DNA of 64,000 nt from the NCBI GenBank assembly GCA_900239685.1, contig OENT01000848.1:1-64000 (forward strand), written 5' to 3'. How positions within the stretch are numbered: the stretch's first letter is position 1; each line of letters starts with the position of its first letter. Below the pieces are notes generated by a model. The model saw only the letters and a program-made list of their open reading frames with translations. It did no database searches and was not told where the DNA came from. The DNA comes from Rotaria macrura (Eukaryota > Rotifera > Eurotatoria > Philodinida > Philodinidae). Positions 23,701-40,300 of the stretch are shown one piece after another. Position numbers and translations under genes: made by a program.

Positions 23701-24679
23701 ACTTTCAAGATGTAAACAAAAACGTTTTATTCTACATCACATATGTAGAATAACACTCACCAGATCCTGTAACAGCAGAAGCACAAAGATCACGACCCAG
23801 GAGGGCAATTGGTACGGTAGCTGCTTGAATTGGAGTTGGTGAATGTAAACCTATTGATGATAAAGCCTAGAAAATAAAAAATTTCATTCGATGAATCATT
23901 AAAAAACAAACAGTCTTATCATTGAAATTTACTTTAAGTAATGGTCGAGATATTTTCATGTCTGAAAATACTTGATCAGGATTGAAGGGTGGTGATTCTT
24001 CAAAGAATTCATCTTTCTAATAAAGAATATTGATATTTTTTTCTGAACAAAATTTTGCATAGAAAATTTCGTTATCATACTTTTTTATCCTTTAATGATT
24101 TTTTCTTTTTCGCTTCTTTAATTTTCATTCTATCTGCAATAGGTTCATGTTCTACTTCCATTTCCATTTCATATGATTCATCTTCAAGATTATTTGTTGC
24201 TGTATTTTCTTCTACTTCTACTTCAGTTTTATTTTTCTATAGAAAAATAGAATTGAATAAAACAAAAACTAGAAAAATAATTCAAACTTTACTTTTTTTT
24301 TTCGATTTCGAACTTGTGCAATTTTTTCATCAATTGTTGATAATTGTCCTCGTGCATTCAATTGATCATCATGATCATCTTTTTGTTTTAATATTCTTCT
24401 TTCATCTGGATCCTCCTTTAGAAAGCAAGTAGAAACGATTTTTATTTCATACACATGCAAAGAAATGTTCATTATTTTTCCTACCAAAATAAATTGAAAT
24501 CCATCATTAAAATCAATTGATTTTCCTTTTGTTGCGTGAGCTAATTTATGAGCACGAGTTTTTTCCATCGTTTCATCATCATCATCGTCATCATCATCAG
24601 GTCCATCTAGATCAGTTACATCACTATCATCTTCAATTGTAGGAATTAATGCAAGTGGATCGTTATCCTTTCGTGACAT
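17746..24679 (-). CDS. DDX27: DEAD-box ATP-dependent RNA helicase DDX27
   Basis: Nucleolar helicase of 60S ribosome biogenesis (yeast Drs1 family). Seventeen exons keep phase: 24679-24485, 24415-24293, 24236-24081, 24016-23933, 23866-23761, 21384-21205, 21134-20984, 20917-20818, 20765-20487, 20409-20311, 20247-20169, 18676-18578, 18531-18398, 18326-18132, 18039-17976, 17921-17852, 17785-17746; 717 residues (human about 765-796). Order: acidic N-terminus with an Asp run, lysine-rich region, Q motif (SPTPIQ), Walker A (VTGSGKT), PTREL, GG, TPGR, DEAD, SAT, then helicase C with [11 protein letters not shown] and [10 protein letters not shown], and a lysine-rich C-terminal tail ending KKSKR. Intron 5 (2376 nt) splits Walker A and intron 11 (1492 nt) follows motif VI; neither holds a recognisable nested gene. 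Exon 13 uses an A-rich acceptor chosen because it alone preserves the frame. A pyrimidine-AG acceptor lies 8 nt before the ATG. Confidence 0.95.
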
Positions 24680-25490
24680 GATTAGATCTACAATACAAAA
24701 AAAATATTTATTTTCTTTAGAATTGGATCACATCTTCCAAGGTACTATGCTAGATATTATTTCATTAGCATTCATTCTAATACATATATATTTAATTAGA
24801 GACGAAAATAAAATGTTTATTCAACATCGTATGATTATTTTTTTTTTTGAACAACAGTTTTAGAACAATCTTCAATAGTATAAAGACGAAAACACAATAG
24901 ATTTTTTCTACTTGTCATGCATTCATAGGAGAAGAAATATCTGTACATACACTTCGTTTGTTTTTTATTTGAAAATTATTTTCTTGATTTCAAACGAAAA
25001 AAAAAGAAAAAGAAACGATTCATTTTCTCGTTACTTTATGATTTCGACAATGTGTCTAAGAAGATTTTATTTCTCTTTAAAATATGCTGAATCTCGGGTC
25101 AATAGATACTCTCGACTGTGAATATTATTTTGATCATACATATTTATAAAATAAAACCACAGTTCGAAATGTGCTCACGCGAACAGAAGAAAAGAAAAAC
25201 ATTAATTTCAGATGTACAACATATATAATCAAAAAAGAAAAAGAAAACAACAGAATGAAATTGTTAAAACAACAATCAGAATTATTAATAAATGATATAC
25301 AGTTCACAATACAATAAATTGACTATGAGAATAAATAGAGAAAAAAAAAATAAGAACAAAAACCAATAGTGAACGAATAAGAAAAAAGTATATAACAACC
25401 ACCTTTTTTTTTAAATTTTAAGACGAGAGAAAAGCGAAAGAGATAAAAAGAAGAGAATCACCGTCGAAAACGAGAAAATAAATTTTCAAT
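24680..25490. other. Intergenic, DDX27 upstream / ERK downstream
   Basis: 811 bp, AT-rich, no recognised coding sequence. A splice-acceptor-like site lies just before the DDX27 ATG. The ERK stop codon itself overlaps a minus-strand AATAAA (25495-25490). Confidence 0.6.
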
Positions 25491-28791
<3,301 letters not shown>

Positions 28792-29135
28792 ATTAGCAAT
28801 ATGACTTACTTAACATCCAGCGTAAATGTGCAATCTATAGTTTATATATGTTGGTAGCGACGAGTCTGGAATAAAGAAAAAATGACGAAAAATGTCATGT
28901 TTTTATTTTCAACCAGGTATTATCGGAAGAAAAAAAAAGAAGAGAACACCTTGATACATTACTGAATCATGTCTGATGATCTTATGTAAAAAAAAAAAGA
29001 AAAAAAAAAGAAAATTGCTTAACTATTTCGCTACTATTTCTTTTTTGTTTGACTTCTAATTCATCATGAATGATGATGCCGTTTATATAGGGACTAGCAT
29101 ACGAGGAAACTCTACTCTTATTGTGTCATTTATGC

Positions 29136-29154
29136 TGACGTCAACATGACGTCA
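29136..29154. promoter_or_regulatory. Tandem CRE (TGACGTCA) pair upstream of ERK
   Basis: Two perfect TGACGTCA palindromes at 29136-29143 and 29147-29154, separated by 3 bp (11 bp centre to centre, about one helical turn), about 345 bp upstream of the ERK start. TGACGTCA is the full consensus for CREB/ATF bZIP factors. Promoter function is inferred from position. Confidence 0.5.
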
Positions 29155-30540
29155 ATACCTCCGTTTCATAACGAGAAAAAAACGCCAAAATTAGCTTTCA
29201 TGATATTATATATATGTATTCACTACAATTTTCATCAAAACTTAGTTCAAAAAGAAAAGCAGATTTCGTGTCAATATTTGAGTTCTTTTCTCTTTTACTG
29301 CATACTCGTATCGATAATGTCTCATTTGTGTATTCCGATGGCAACTCTATATATTTTGACTAACGTTTGAACGACGAAATGTATATATGCTATGGTGCAC
29401 ACTATCAATTTTTATCCAGGGGTATCAATTTATAAATAGAATAATTTCAATACAAGAAAAAAAAACCCATCACGATTGGTAAATCATGTTTACTAATCAT
29501 CTATTTTTCACGGACGAGAGAAACATTGTGTGTAGTAATTGCCTATTTAAATATTAGTACATGGAAATCTTTCATTTAAACCAAGGTACAATATGCAGTG
29601 CTAATTTAACTTTAAAAAAACTATGAAAAAAAAATAATCTTATCAAATGTAAATATACATTGACGTTGAAAAAAAGAAAGGGAAAGGATTGCTGTTTTTT
29701 TAATGAAATCATAATTAAACTGTTAGATGTTCGAGAATAGAACCTTATTCATCGATAGGATAGAAATAACAAGTTTTCTCCGTATTGATTTATGACCGTT
29801 CTAAAAAGTTTATCTGTATTATTCATTTATTTATTACTTTTACGTAGATGACTATATACAGCTGATACACATGAAAAACCAAACGAACCAAGACAATATC
29901 ATACCTATACAAAAACAATTCAGTTAATAAATGTGTCTCTGTTTTTCTTCCAATAATTCAAAGTTCACTATTAATAAACCATCTGAAAATAAAGAAATAG
30001 GCCATTCTTCGATGCATATATGTATATTAACATCACCTCCGTAACCTCTTTTCATCGAACATGAGTGACGCCTTGTTTTTTTAATGTCACACAAGCATAT
30101 ATACACACACACGCACACAAAAGAAAGAGTACCAATTAAGATATTCTTCTCTCATTCTTCTTCTTTTCTCTATCATTCAGTTGTTCGCAAGGGTCTCGGT
30201 TTTTTTTCTTTTCTTTTTTTTTTCAACGAGAAATATATTTTTTTCGCTAACATACTGACACACACATCACAATTTTTTTCCTTTACTCTACAGTCATTGT
30301 CATCGCTTACCAATATAGAAAACATGCAATAGAACAGAAAGAACGCGATGCTTATACGTGCAAATACTAACACTATTGTGCATATAAAATCCATGAAAAA
30401 GACAACATTTTTTTACGTTTTTCTTTTTTTGTAATTTGAACATACACTGGGATAATAGAACTGAATGCGTTTGATACATTATCCTTACAAAAACAAACAA
30501 TAAACAAAAACATGTTTTGCATTAGTAAAATAGCGAAGTA

Positions 30541-30576
30541 GAGACAGACAGAGACAGAGAGAGAGACAGAGAAGAG
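30541..30576. repeat. GA/GACA microsatellite
   Basis: Imperfect GACA and GA units in intergenic DNA. Confidence 0.9.
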
Positions 30577-31390
30577 AACGAAAGGAAGCAAAAAGAACTA
30601 GTACAAGGACGTTATGGAATCGAGGGTTCGTCTGTTTATCAATGTGAGAACGAAAAAAGAATGGCAACATTAAAATAATCTAGGCATCTGTAGTAATGCG
30701 CATACATATATCGAGGGATTGAATCCATCAAGAGATCATTTTACTTCATTAGTCATTCATTCATCCATTAGAACCTCTGATTGAGCATACATATATACAT
30801 ACAGATGCGAATCAGACAGAAAATATTATTTTCTATATTAATATTCGTATGATTATCAATACAAGAACAGTTTATCGACGGAAAAATAGATGTTTATACT
30901 TTATGAAATTATATCAACGATGAAAATCAATCGAGCGACTTGACAAACTCAATTGAAACTATTTTGTATCAAGTTTTTATTTAAGTCAATTATCTTTTCT
31001 TGTTCGATGACATCTCGCTGTAAATAGTTCTTCTAGTAGAAGTCATTTATATATAAATTTAAAGATGTCTGCATCTATAATCAAAGAAAGAGAAAAAAAA
31101 AGAAACATGGCATAGGAACTAGGAAGGAGATGGAAAAAATATATTTCCGTACCAAAAATTTCCGTCTACATTGTAGAATCTAAGAAATTTCTTATCGTAT
31201 TCATTCTGACTTACATAGTCATTTGCTTTTAACTTGAACTACATTAAATTAGTCCAATACGAACGCAGACAGAAAAAGATCCTTGACATGTAAATTTTAA
31301 CTGGTGATAAATTTAGAATAAAATTAAAAATACGAGAATAGCTGATGTCTTTGTTTCTTTAATGAAACATTCTAGCTATGAGGAAGATTG

Positions 31391-31408
31391 TGAGAGAGAG
31401 AGAGAGAA
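31391..31408. repeat. (GA)n microsatellite
   Basis: About nine GA units in intergenic DNA. Confidence 0.9.
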
Positions 31409-34400
31409 GAAAAGTTGAATAACATTATATTTCTTCTTCAATGGTGATAGATAATTTAAACAAACTTACGAGGGCTACCTAAGTTTACTATTTAAATTAA
31501 TGAAAGAATCGAGTACGAAGAATAAAACGTCTGGAAAATTTTAGCCTTCTGGACCAACATGATTAACTTATAAAAAATCTTGTGGGTAATAACTAAATCC
31601 CCTCTTGAATTTGATCAATAATGAACCTTCTGATTAGTAGCGAACATAAAATTTCCTAATTATTAATCCTATAAATTTCATACTATGAGAAAAAATATAG
31701 GAAAGACGTTCATACTTGCACAATGAACTATGTACGTAGTCTCATGTTCGTGCAAACGTTAAATTACTTAACTTGAAAGAGATCAAAGATTGAGCAAAGT
31801 TAAATTTCAATAATATTGTGTCAATCGAATGACGCTGTCATAGAATATCATTGACACGATATCATCATACGACTTTGAGGGGAAAACTCGACATGAATAG
31901 TTTTCTTTCTTGGAGAACAACACACTTCTCGACAGGAACCATCGAATGTACCTCGAGTATCTGTGAAAAATATTGCCAGAACTTTATTTCAGATTTCATT
32001 AAAAAAGCAATAAAAGAACTTGAGATGAGACATACTTCATTGTCAGGAACTATCTCAAAAAAAAGTTTAGCTATAGTTTGCTTTGCTTAGTTATTCATAA
32101 AACGCTCAATCGTAGGATTTTTATCAAAAATCTCCCTCATAAGAAGAACGACATGTCATACATACAGTAGAATATTCATTTCAAAGTAATGTATATATTA
32201 GATATTGAGTTCTCTTTAAAATTTGATAGCTGAAGAAAAACAGATTTGTTTGAGCTCAAATTCTTAGACAATATTCTATTGTAACGTCTGCATCTAGCTA
32301 CATGTGCTGGCTTTGTTCTTTCATTCTTCACACACATGCTTGACAAAGTACTACTCTTCGTTCGTATTTTACACTTCAGTCTTTTCAAAAGAACAGTTGC
32401 GGACACATTCTTCATCTGTGAATTAGAATTTCATCAACTAAAAACTCAATGGTTAGTTATTTTGATGAACTTTAAATCTTCCAAACTATGACATTAAATA
32501 TAAATACTTTCAAACTTTTCGTACAGAATTAGTAAGACCATAGAAATGGAAATGCGCATTTAAGGATTATCGATTTTAAACCTTACTTAATCAATATCCA
32601 ACGAAGACGCAAGCAGTTGTCATACGAAACCTAATGTTCATGTTTGTTAAGAGGATTTCATAAATCCATAAACAGAAGCATCAATCATATTCTTCTCGTG
32701 AATAAGCAAACGCTTTGTTATTCATCTGTAGTCATTGCGGATGTCTATCAACTTGGAAATCTATGGTTTACAATTGGTACTTCTTCTTTGAGATAAGACA
32801 TTTATGTATGGAATGAAACTTCAATCGTACTCATTAATGACATATGTAATAATATAAATCTGCTGACTAATTTCTTCTTGAAAAATATCCTACGCAACTT
32901 TCAGTGACAATAATTTCGTCTAACATTAATTTAGATCAATGTTATAAAAAGCACTCATGCAATTAGTATCTTAAAGTATGAGTTCCATATTGTCATGAGC
33001 ACTTTCTTATAATCACTAATAGAAATACATGCAAAAACAACCAAGAACATTTTTCTTAGTTGAATAAGTTCGATGTAAAAATCTCGTCATTTTCAGATTA
33101 CTCTGTAACTAGTTTCTGCATTTTAAATCTATTCCCTAGAATTGATTTATGTGAAAAAGTAAATCTTCGTCCTTTGTGCCTCGTGTACATGCTCTTGAAA
33201 GAAATTTTTTTTCTTTTCAAGTAATTGGAAATGATTTTTTGTAAGATTTAATCGATTTAAGTTTTTTAATTGTACTCAGTTGTAGGTCGTACTGTCAAGA
33301 TTCAAATTATTAGAAACGGCCATTTCCTCTAGAATTCACCTATTACTGATGAAATTTATTAATGATCTGTAGAGAATAACACTTGTTTTTTTTTCTATTG
33401 AGCGGAACATGAAAATTTTTGCAATAGACTTATACTGTGGACTATGAATCGTGCGATCGATTCTAAAAAAATAATCAAGATCGTATTGTTCTTCTTCAAT
33501 TTTGCCTCATGCAAAAAACTCTTACATAACATTGTTCATTTTTCTTCCTTTAGGCAAAACAGTCCAAGTGGTTTGGGTACATGAATAATCGAGAATATCT
33601 TTCTTATTAGCTATCGACTCTGTAAGTTACTGATTGTATAAGTGCCTTGTTGAAAATCGAATAGTAATTTTCATCGTATTCTATACTATTGCAACATTAA
33701 TTAATGTTGTTATTATAAAAACTTGTGTTCAACTAGTAGGATCAGATACATATTCTATCTCAGTCTTCACTCATTTAAGAATACAAAAAAAGTTCGAAAT
33801 TTAACAATGTTGGTGTCTGATGTTTTATGGAACAATTTTTGAAAATCGTTTTGGTTTTCGAAGAAACTTTAATAGAAAGTTAGAAACAGTTCTCAATCAT
33901 TATTCAAAGAGTCACTTGAATGTTTGCGTTTCCTTTTTAATGCGGAAGTACATTCACTGTTATATAATTTTCTTGCACTAAGTAAAAGAATTTTCATAAC
34001 GCTGACGCACTTCTGTCAATCGATAGGAATAAAAATAGAGCAGTAGTACGGAACGTTTTTTTACTTATTTATTCCATTGGATTGAAAGTTGTTAACTCGA
34101 TTGAATTTGGAGTGACGTTTGCAGTGTGCATGAGAGATTTTTTTAATTAAAAACAGAACGTTACGTTTCACTATTTTAGAACTGTCGTATATGGTTGATT
34201 TTCTAATGTGCCAACTTCTTTCTGTACGATATTTTCAGAGATGCTTACGAATAATATAGATTTAGAATGACTTTGATTTCTAGGGGAAAATAGAATTAAA
34301 ACAGTTCTCGTTTTTGAAAATTTTTTAAATCAAATCAAACAAAACTTACATTCAAACACGAATAGTTATAATTCATTGACGACATTGTACTACATTGAAT

Positions 34401-34490
34401 ATGGAATAGATGGTTTTATTATATTGATCTCATAGCCATACCGAGACAAATTCTAATAGTTCGATCGCATTAGTACTTTAAACTAGAATG

Positions 34491-34520
34491 AATAAAATAA
34501 AATAAAATAAAAAGTAAAAA
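34491..34520. repeat. (AATAA)n short tandem repeat
   Basis: Repeated AATAA/AAAAT units in intergenic DNA. Confidence 0.8.
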
Positions 34521-35760
34521 TAAAGTTTTGTCCAGTCATGAATGATTTTCCCCAGTACTTGAATTTTTTTCACTCGTGTAAGACGAAACATAAATATTCT
34601 TGTATAATGATATTCATTTAGTTCACAAAATAATCGAATCTATCTATAAAATAGTTAAAAAATAAAATCAAGATGTGACGATATGATACTAGACTAAACT
34701 AAACTAAACTTTATAAAAACGTTCTCATTCGATACATAACACAAGCAAATGACATTCGTAGTAGCATTTTCACAGCCAACTAGTGACATCGTAGATGCCA
34801 TCATATATATATATGAAACAAATACATTTGATATTTTTCATAATCGCGAAATACAATTTTTTCATCTCTAATTATTTTCTTTTGTGAAAAAATCTGATTG
34901 TTGGTATTAAAAGTATTTTGATACTTTTAAACTACGGGGAAAATAAATTGTCAAGGGCGAATGACATTAATTGTAGTGAAGATATGCAGACATAGACGTT
35001 TCTTCGTTAGTTTTCAGACACCATTTAGTTAAGTGGAAGATTATTTTCAAGAAGTCTATTTGTTCCTTATTTAATAAATCGAAAGTTCGGAGTTCATACT
35101 TTGAGTTTAATGAATAGTACTTAAAACAATTATAATCATGCGATCGACCATAGTGAGTTAGGAGAGTTCATTGAACTTATGATTTATTCATCAGTAGTCC
35201 AGTGAAAAGAAAAGGAAACTGATTTATCTATAACAAGCATCAAAGACCATGAACTAAACACAAATCTATTCAGTTCTAGAATCGAAGTAATTGTCAATGC
35301 TGTTAGAATTGGAAAATTCTAAAACGATTGGAATTCATTACCGTTAATCCCACCCAGGTTTTACCAGCCAACGACAAATACATGAGTCGCTTCTGGTTTT
35401 ATTTGAGCAGTTGTTTTATATGAAGTTAACGTTGGTTCACTTGATTAAAACTCAAACAATTTAATCTTATCAATAGATGTTTTGATCTAGGGTATGCGTG
35501 CGTAGTTTTACTGAGACAAATAGACACTCTAATTTTATTTATTTCGATAGTACTAATGACAAAATACTCAAATAATGAAGATTTCAAAATCTCACCAGAT
35601 GATAATTACAATAGTCTTATGCTATATTTGCCATTAAGTTCCCATTTGCAATCCGATTTCGTCACACTAATTAGACTCATAGTCCAGGGAATTCTTAGTC
35701 TTTTTGTCGAATAATGAATCGATCCTTTTTCTTGTAAGCCCGAAAAACACAATTCTTCAG

Positions 35761-35776
35761 CTCTCTCTCTCTCTCT
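35761..35776. repeat. (CT)n microsatellite
   Basis: Eight CT units in intergenic DNA. Confidence 0.9.
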
Positions 35777-37338
35777 AGAACAACTATTCTTTCACTTGGC
35801 GTTGTTGTAGAACAAACAGAGACAGATAAAAATTTCAAAATTAATGTAAATCAGTCGTTTTACTCGATTTCCGTCACACATTTATATCTGCAGGATCGAT
35901 TACTTTTTCTTCTTTCTTGACATACTTGCACTCTGTTACTTAACAGCGATACATTTTGTAATGGGTGTTTTACAGTTTATCGCTGTGAACTCAGTCTACA
36001 TACTATAAAATGCATCGAGTACGGGAACGGGATGCATATTCTATATTTTATTCTTCATAAATATTTAACAAGACTCGAGTATATATTCACCTTTCATACT
36101 TTGCATAAGATTAGTCAACACTTAAAAATCCACAAACAACGCCATTTCTAATCGACTTCACAAAAATATCATATAGGTTCACTATGAATGTAGACGGCCA
36201 ATCGATTCCAACTTAAGTTAGCCGTACACTTCTAATCAAATCAAGTGTAGACATATAGGAAAACAGTATTGAAATCAAATTAAAATATATTCTCATGATT
36301 AGATTTCAAGTCATTTTTCTTTTTAATGAATGGAAAAGTATTCAATTAATATTCATTGTTTCACGTGAAAATGCAACTTTTTTCTTCGATTTACTGTATG
36401 AAATTCGTTTAAAAATATAATTATAAATGCATTGAAATTACACGAGTATAGTAGATTTTAATTTCACTTTCAATCCAGTTGAAGGGCAAATTTTTTCTTT
36501 CCCTCATCAATTTGAATGAAATGGAACAGCTACTTTCTTCATATTATTTATGATAAACAGTGTTATGAATTTCAATTCTTTAAAAATGTAATAACTATTC
36601 AATGCATTGTCTCCCCGACGTAAAAGCATGTAACGAGACATAAGCGAAAAATATAATATAAAACGCAATAGAAAACAGTCTGAAGGTTTTTAAAATCTGA
36701 TTCGCGGATAACTCTGGCCGACTTTTAGTATCATTTGAACTATTCGATCAAATTCCGACTAAATACAGTTTCTTTTTGTCAAAATTATTGTTTAACTTTC
36801 TTTATTATTTCGAAATATAAATATATTCTCGTATTTTTCAACCGGCACCAGTGCGTACGTAATTACTCTTTTTATTCGATTATCTAAGATTTAGCAGCTG
36901 TTGGAATTAGAAATTCACACAAAAATTCAACTATTTCATATTGAGAACAAACAGTTTGATATCAATAGTCATGTAAAAGTGATCCATTGAATATTTCATT
37001 TGCAATTGAGTTAACAGTAGTGAAAATGTGGACTGACCTGACAGAACAATTTGATAAAAACGGAATGAAGTTAACAATTCTACCTTTAGTCAAACCAACA
37101 CCAACCTTTGCTCTATCGTATTTTAGATCAGGCCATCTTTTAAACTAGAGATAGACTGCAATCTATGTAATTCAAACGGTTCCATTGCCTATGAGCACAG
37201 CTCAATAATCAAGTTGAAATCTAAATTTTCATTTGCTTTATTAAAAACAAGTTCATGAATATGATATCAAGCACGTTGAGGAATAAGAAAAATGATCAAT
37301 TGTTTCTTTTTCTACTAATCATTGAGTGAATCAGATCA

Positions 37339-40300
37339 TTAGAATTCCATTGGTCTCGGCGTCATGAATTCTTTGACTAATTCGTCAGTGACCAGTTTTC
37401 GTCGCTCTTGGTGTTCGTCAATCAACTTTTGTAGTACATCAATTAATTCTTTCTTCAAGTGTCCCGTCAACAACTGACCCGTAGAATAACCCTGTCAAAA
37501 AGAACACAGAACAGTATGAAAAATCAGTAGAAAATATAAGCATCGTTCATAGAGCGTGTGTTAATGATTCTTTTCATTCACACTAAGCCTTAGATACATC
37601 ATACTCTTAGCTATGTGGAAAATAATTACTGATGAAATAAATGAGTGGAAATTTGAATATGAAAAAGTCGATGTAGGAACGACATGAAAAATGATGACAC
37701 TGATTCGTTGACTTTGTAGATTAAAAAAAATTTGGTTTTATAGACGAAGAGCAATATTAAAGTTAGAAATACTCTGTATATTTGAATAGTTATTCATGCT
37801 AAAAATAATCTAAGATGTGCTGTAAAATGAAAAGCAAAACATATGTAATTCATAACAGTAAAATTTTGCTATTGTTCTACGTTTCTTCTAAAGCTAACTT
37901 CAACCGTTTTTCAAGCGATTTATACTTAGAAAGATATTTCAATTATCTATAGAACTTCATCAATTCAAAATGTATACTTTTCTGTCATGTATGGCTAAAC
38001 AAGCTTCTAGAGATTATTGCACATGTTTGACTTTTTCCCACATGTAATACAAACTTCTTTTCCCTTTCTAAAATGTATATTTATTTAATTTAAGATCTGG
38101 AATGACAATCCGTCGTAATGCATAGTTTCTATTTTCTCATCTAAAGCTTCGCTAACTTTTGATATTATGCATTATAATCATCAGCAACAGCAAGGCAACT
38201 GATCTTGACGCCATGAAACTGTTGATAATTTGAAGTTTTAAGCAATCGATTGGATATATATTTTTTCTTAATTCTTAGAAGGATGAAATCCATTCTGGCA
38301 GGTTTTATTAGCTTTGGAGAAGCTTTTCGGGTATTTTCTATTCACGCAGATAGATGGAAGTTTTTGCAATGCTGAAGAGAAATCCGTAGTTTATTGTCTT
38401 GCTTATCGTCACAAAAGTTTTGCTATTTAGAATACAAGGTCTGAGTTATTTCAAGAGAAAACATTTCTAATTGTTTTCTGGTCTTCAAGTCTATGGCGAA
38501 CGTCACTGTACTCATATTGAAAGTTATCTATTCGGACGGTTTCAAACTTTTCCAATGAGCGGTTTTCGAATAACTCTGACAAGCGTAGAAAGCATACTTT
38601 AAAATCGAAATGTAGTCTTGATGATGACTACATGCTCGATCAGGATTCATTAAAAGCTACTGTCATCGTTGGATTTTAGTTGGAACTCTACATGTTTGCA
38701 ATCAATGCGTTCAACAGTAGGTTTGGAAATAAAACTTCACTCTAGTAAATGCTTACTAGAGTTTTGAGTTATGCTACGAAGTCAATGAAATTGTTAACTT
38801 ACTTGTCTGAATTTTTCTAATTTTTCATCATCTTCGAGGAAAAATCGTAGATATTGATAAGAGACATCTACATCACAATTGCCACCTGTTTGTTTATGCT
38901 GTTCAACTGTTGTACCTCCGCCACTGTATGCATGACGATTGATCTAGAGAGGCAGTAACTACAATATGTAATAGAGGTAGAATTACCAGTCATTTCGTAC
39001 TTTATCTTTGATCTCCTCTGGTGAATCGGTCAAAAATATGGACGATGCTGGATCTGATGCACTCATTTTCGATTGAGCACCTTGCAAAGCTGGAAAAAAG
39101 ATCGAATGAAGCAGAGCACATTTTGGAAATTTGAGGCGTGGTGCAACATCTCTTGTCATTCTAAAGTATGGATCCTATCGAACAAAAAACAGTATACAAT
39201 CAATGTGATGAGCACCTGTGAATGAGCAAACCTGATCGATGGCACACGGAATGAGGCACGCTAGTTCTTCTTTATCACTATTTTCGAATATAAACGGAAA
39301 TGAAGAGCTCACAGCTGGTGCAGCTTGTATAGCGGGAAAACTTATTTTGCCGATTGAATCACTGTCCGTCAGACCGAAAATAGCTAATAGCAACAAGATC
39401 TAACATATTAGAAGAGAAACTTGAATCAATTTAAACTACTTATTACCTTTGACTTGATTGTATGTGACGCATTTTTGAATTTTACAAATGTTTCGGTAGA
39501 AATTGGGACATTGTCTTGGAAAGGAAAAGAGCCACAACAAAAGCATAGGAATAAATAATTAGGACAAAAGTATACGTACGCCATATATTCGAAATCACTA
39601 AATATGAACGTTTTTCTCTTATCAAAACCACAGGCTATTATATCCTTGGCATTTTCGTGTGCCAATCGATTGGTTTCTTCTACCGTTAAATCTTTCCATA
39701 AAAATTTTTCATCGTCCGTCATTTGAATGACCAGTGGAACGTTGAACGCATCTTGAAGCCATCTAATCATCAAACATAGAGTACATGTGCATTGCTCAAT
39801 TTCTTCTCCTACTTTGTCATAATAAATGGTACTAAATGTCCTAAATGCATTGCTTCAGATGAAGGACCCCGACCAGTATACAGGTAAAAAGGTTTTTTGT
39901 TCTGATAAGCATCCAAGATATCCCCTAGATCTCTACAAATAATGAATGCATGATAAGATCATATTGAGAATGGGCACTGACCGATGCGAGAAGAAAATTC
40001 CTCGACGAATTAAATGGTGAACTGGGCGATGAATGAGCGTTTCCATTTTTTGTATTAAATCTGAAGTCAACTTTGATGAACCGAATCGAACTGAAAAGTC
40101 ATATACACGTGTTTCATAATTATGAGTAAAATTAAAATGCAATATGTTGAATCAAACGAATAGAATATTCTTCCCATGTTCGATAGAAAATGATTCCTGT
40201 TTCATTTAGAAAAGATAGCTTTGCAAACGATGATACCAGATATCTTTTGTATGTTTTACAAACAGACAGAAACCAAATTATCACCATAAAAAACCGTCGG

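Larger units (their letters stand above)
28792..37338. other. Gene-poor 8.5-kb region
   Basis: No coding sequence I can support on either strand: open frames are short, without conserved motifs or coherent splice joints. It holds several microsatellites, an ERK-proximal promoter with two CREs, and otherwise AT-rich unique sequence. Exons of an unrecognised or noncoding gene cannot be excluded by eye. Confidence 0.5.

Noticed and set aside
30084..30670. Hydrophobic, Phe/Leu-rich frames around 30 kb as membrane proteins
   Set aside because: They come from T-rich and microsatellite sequence on both strands at once, with no codon bias or splice context.
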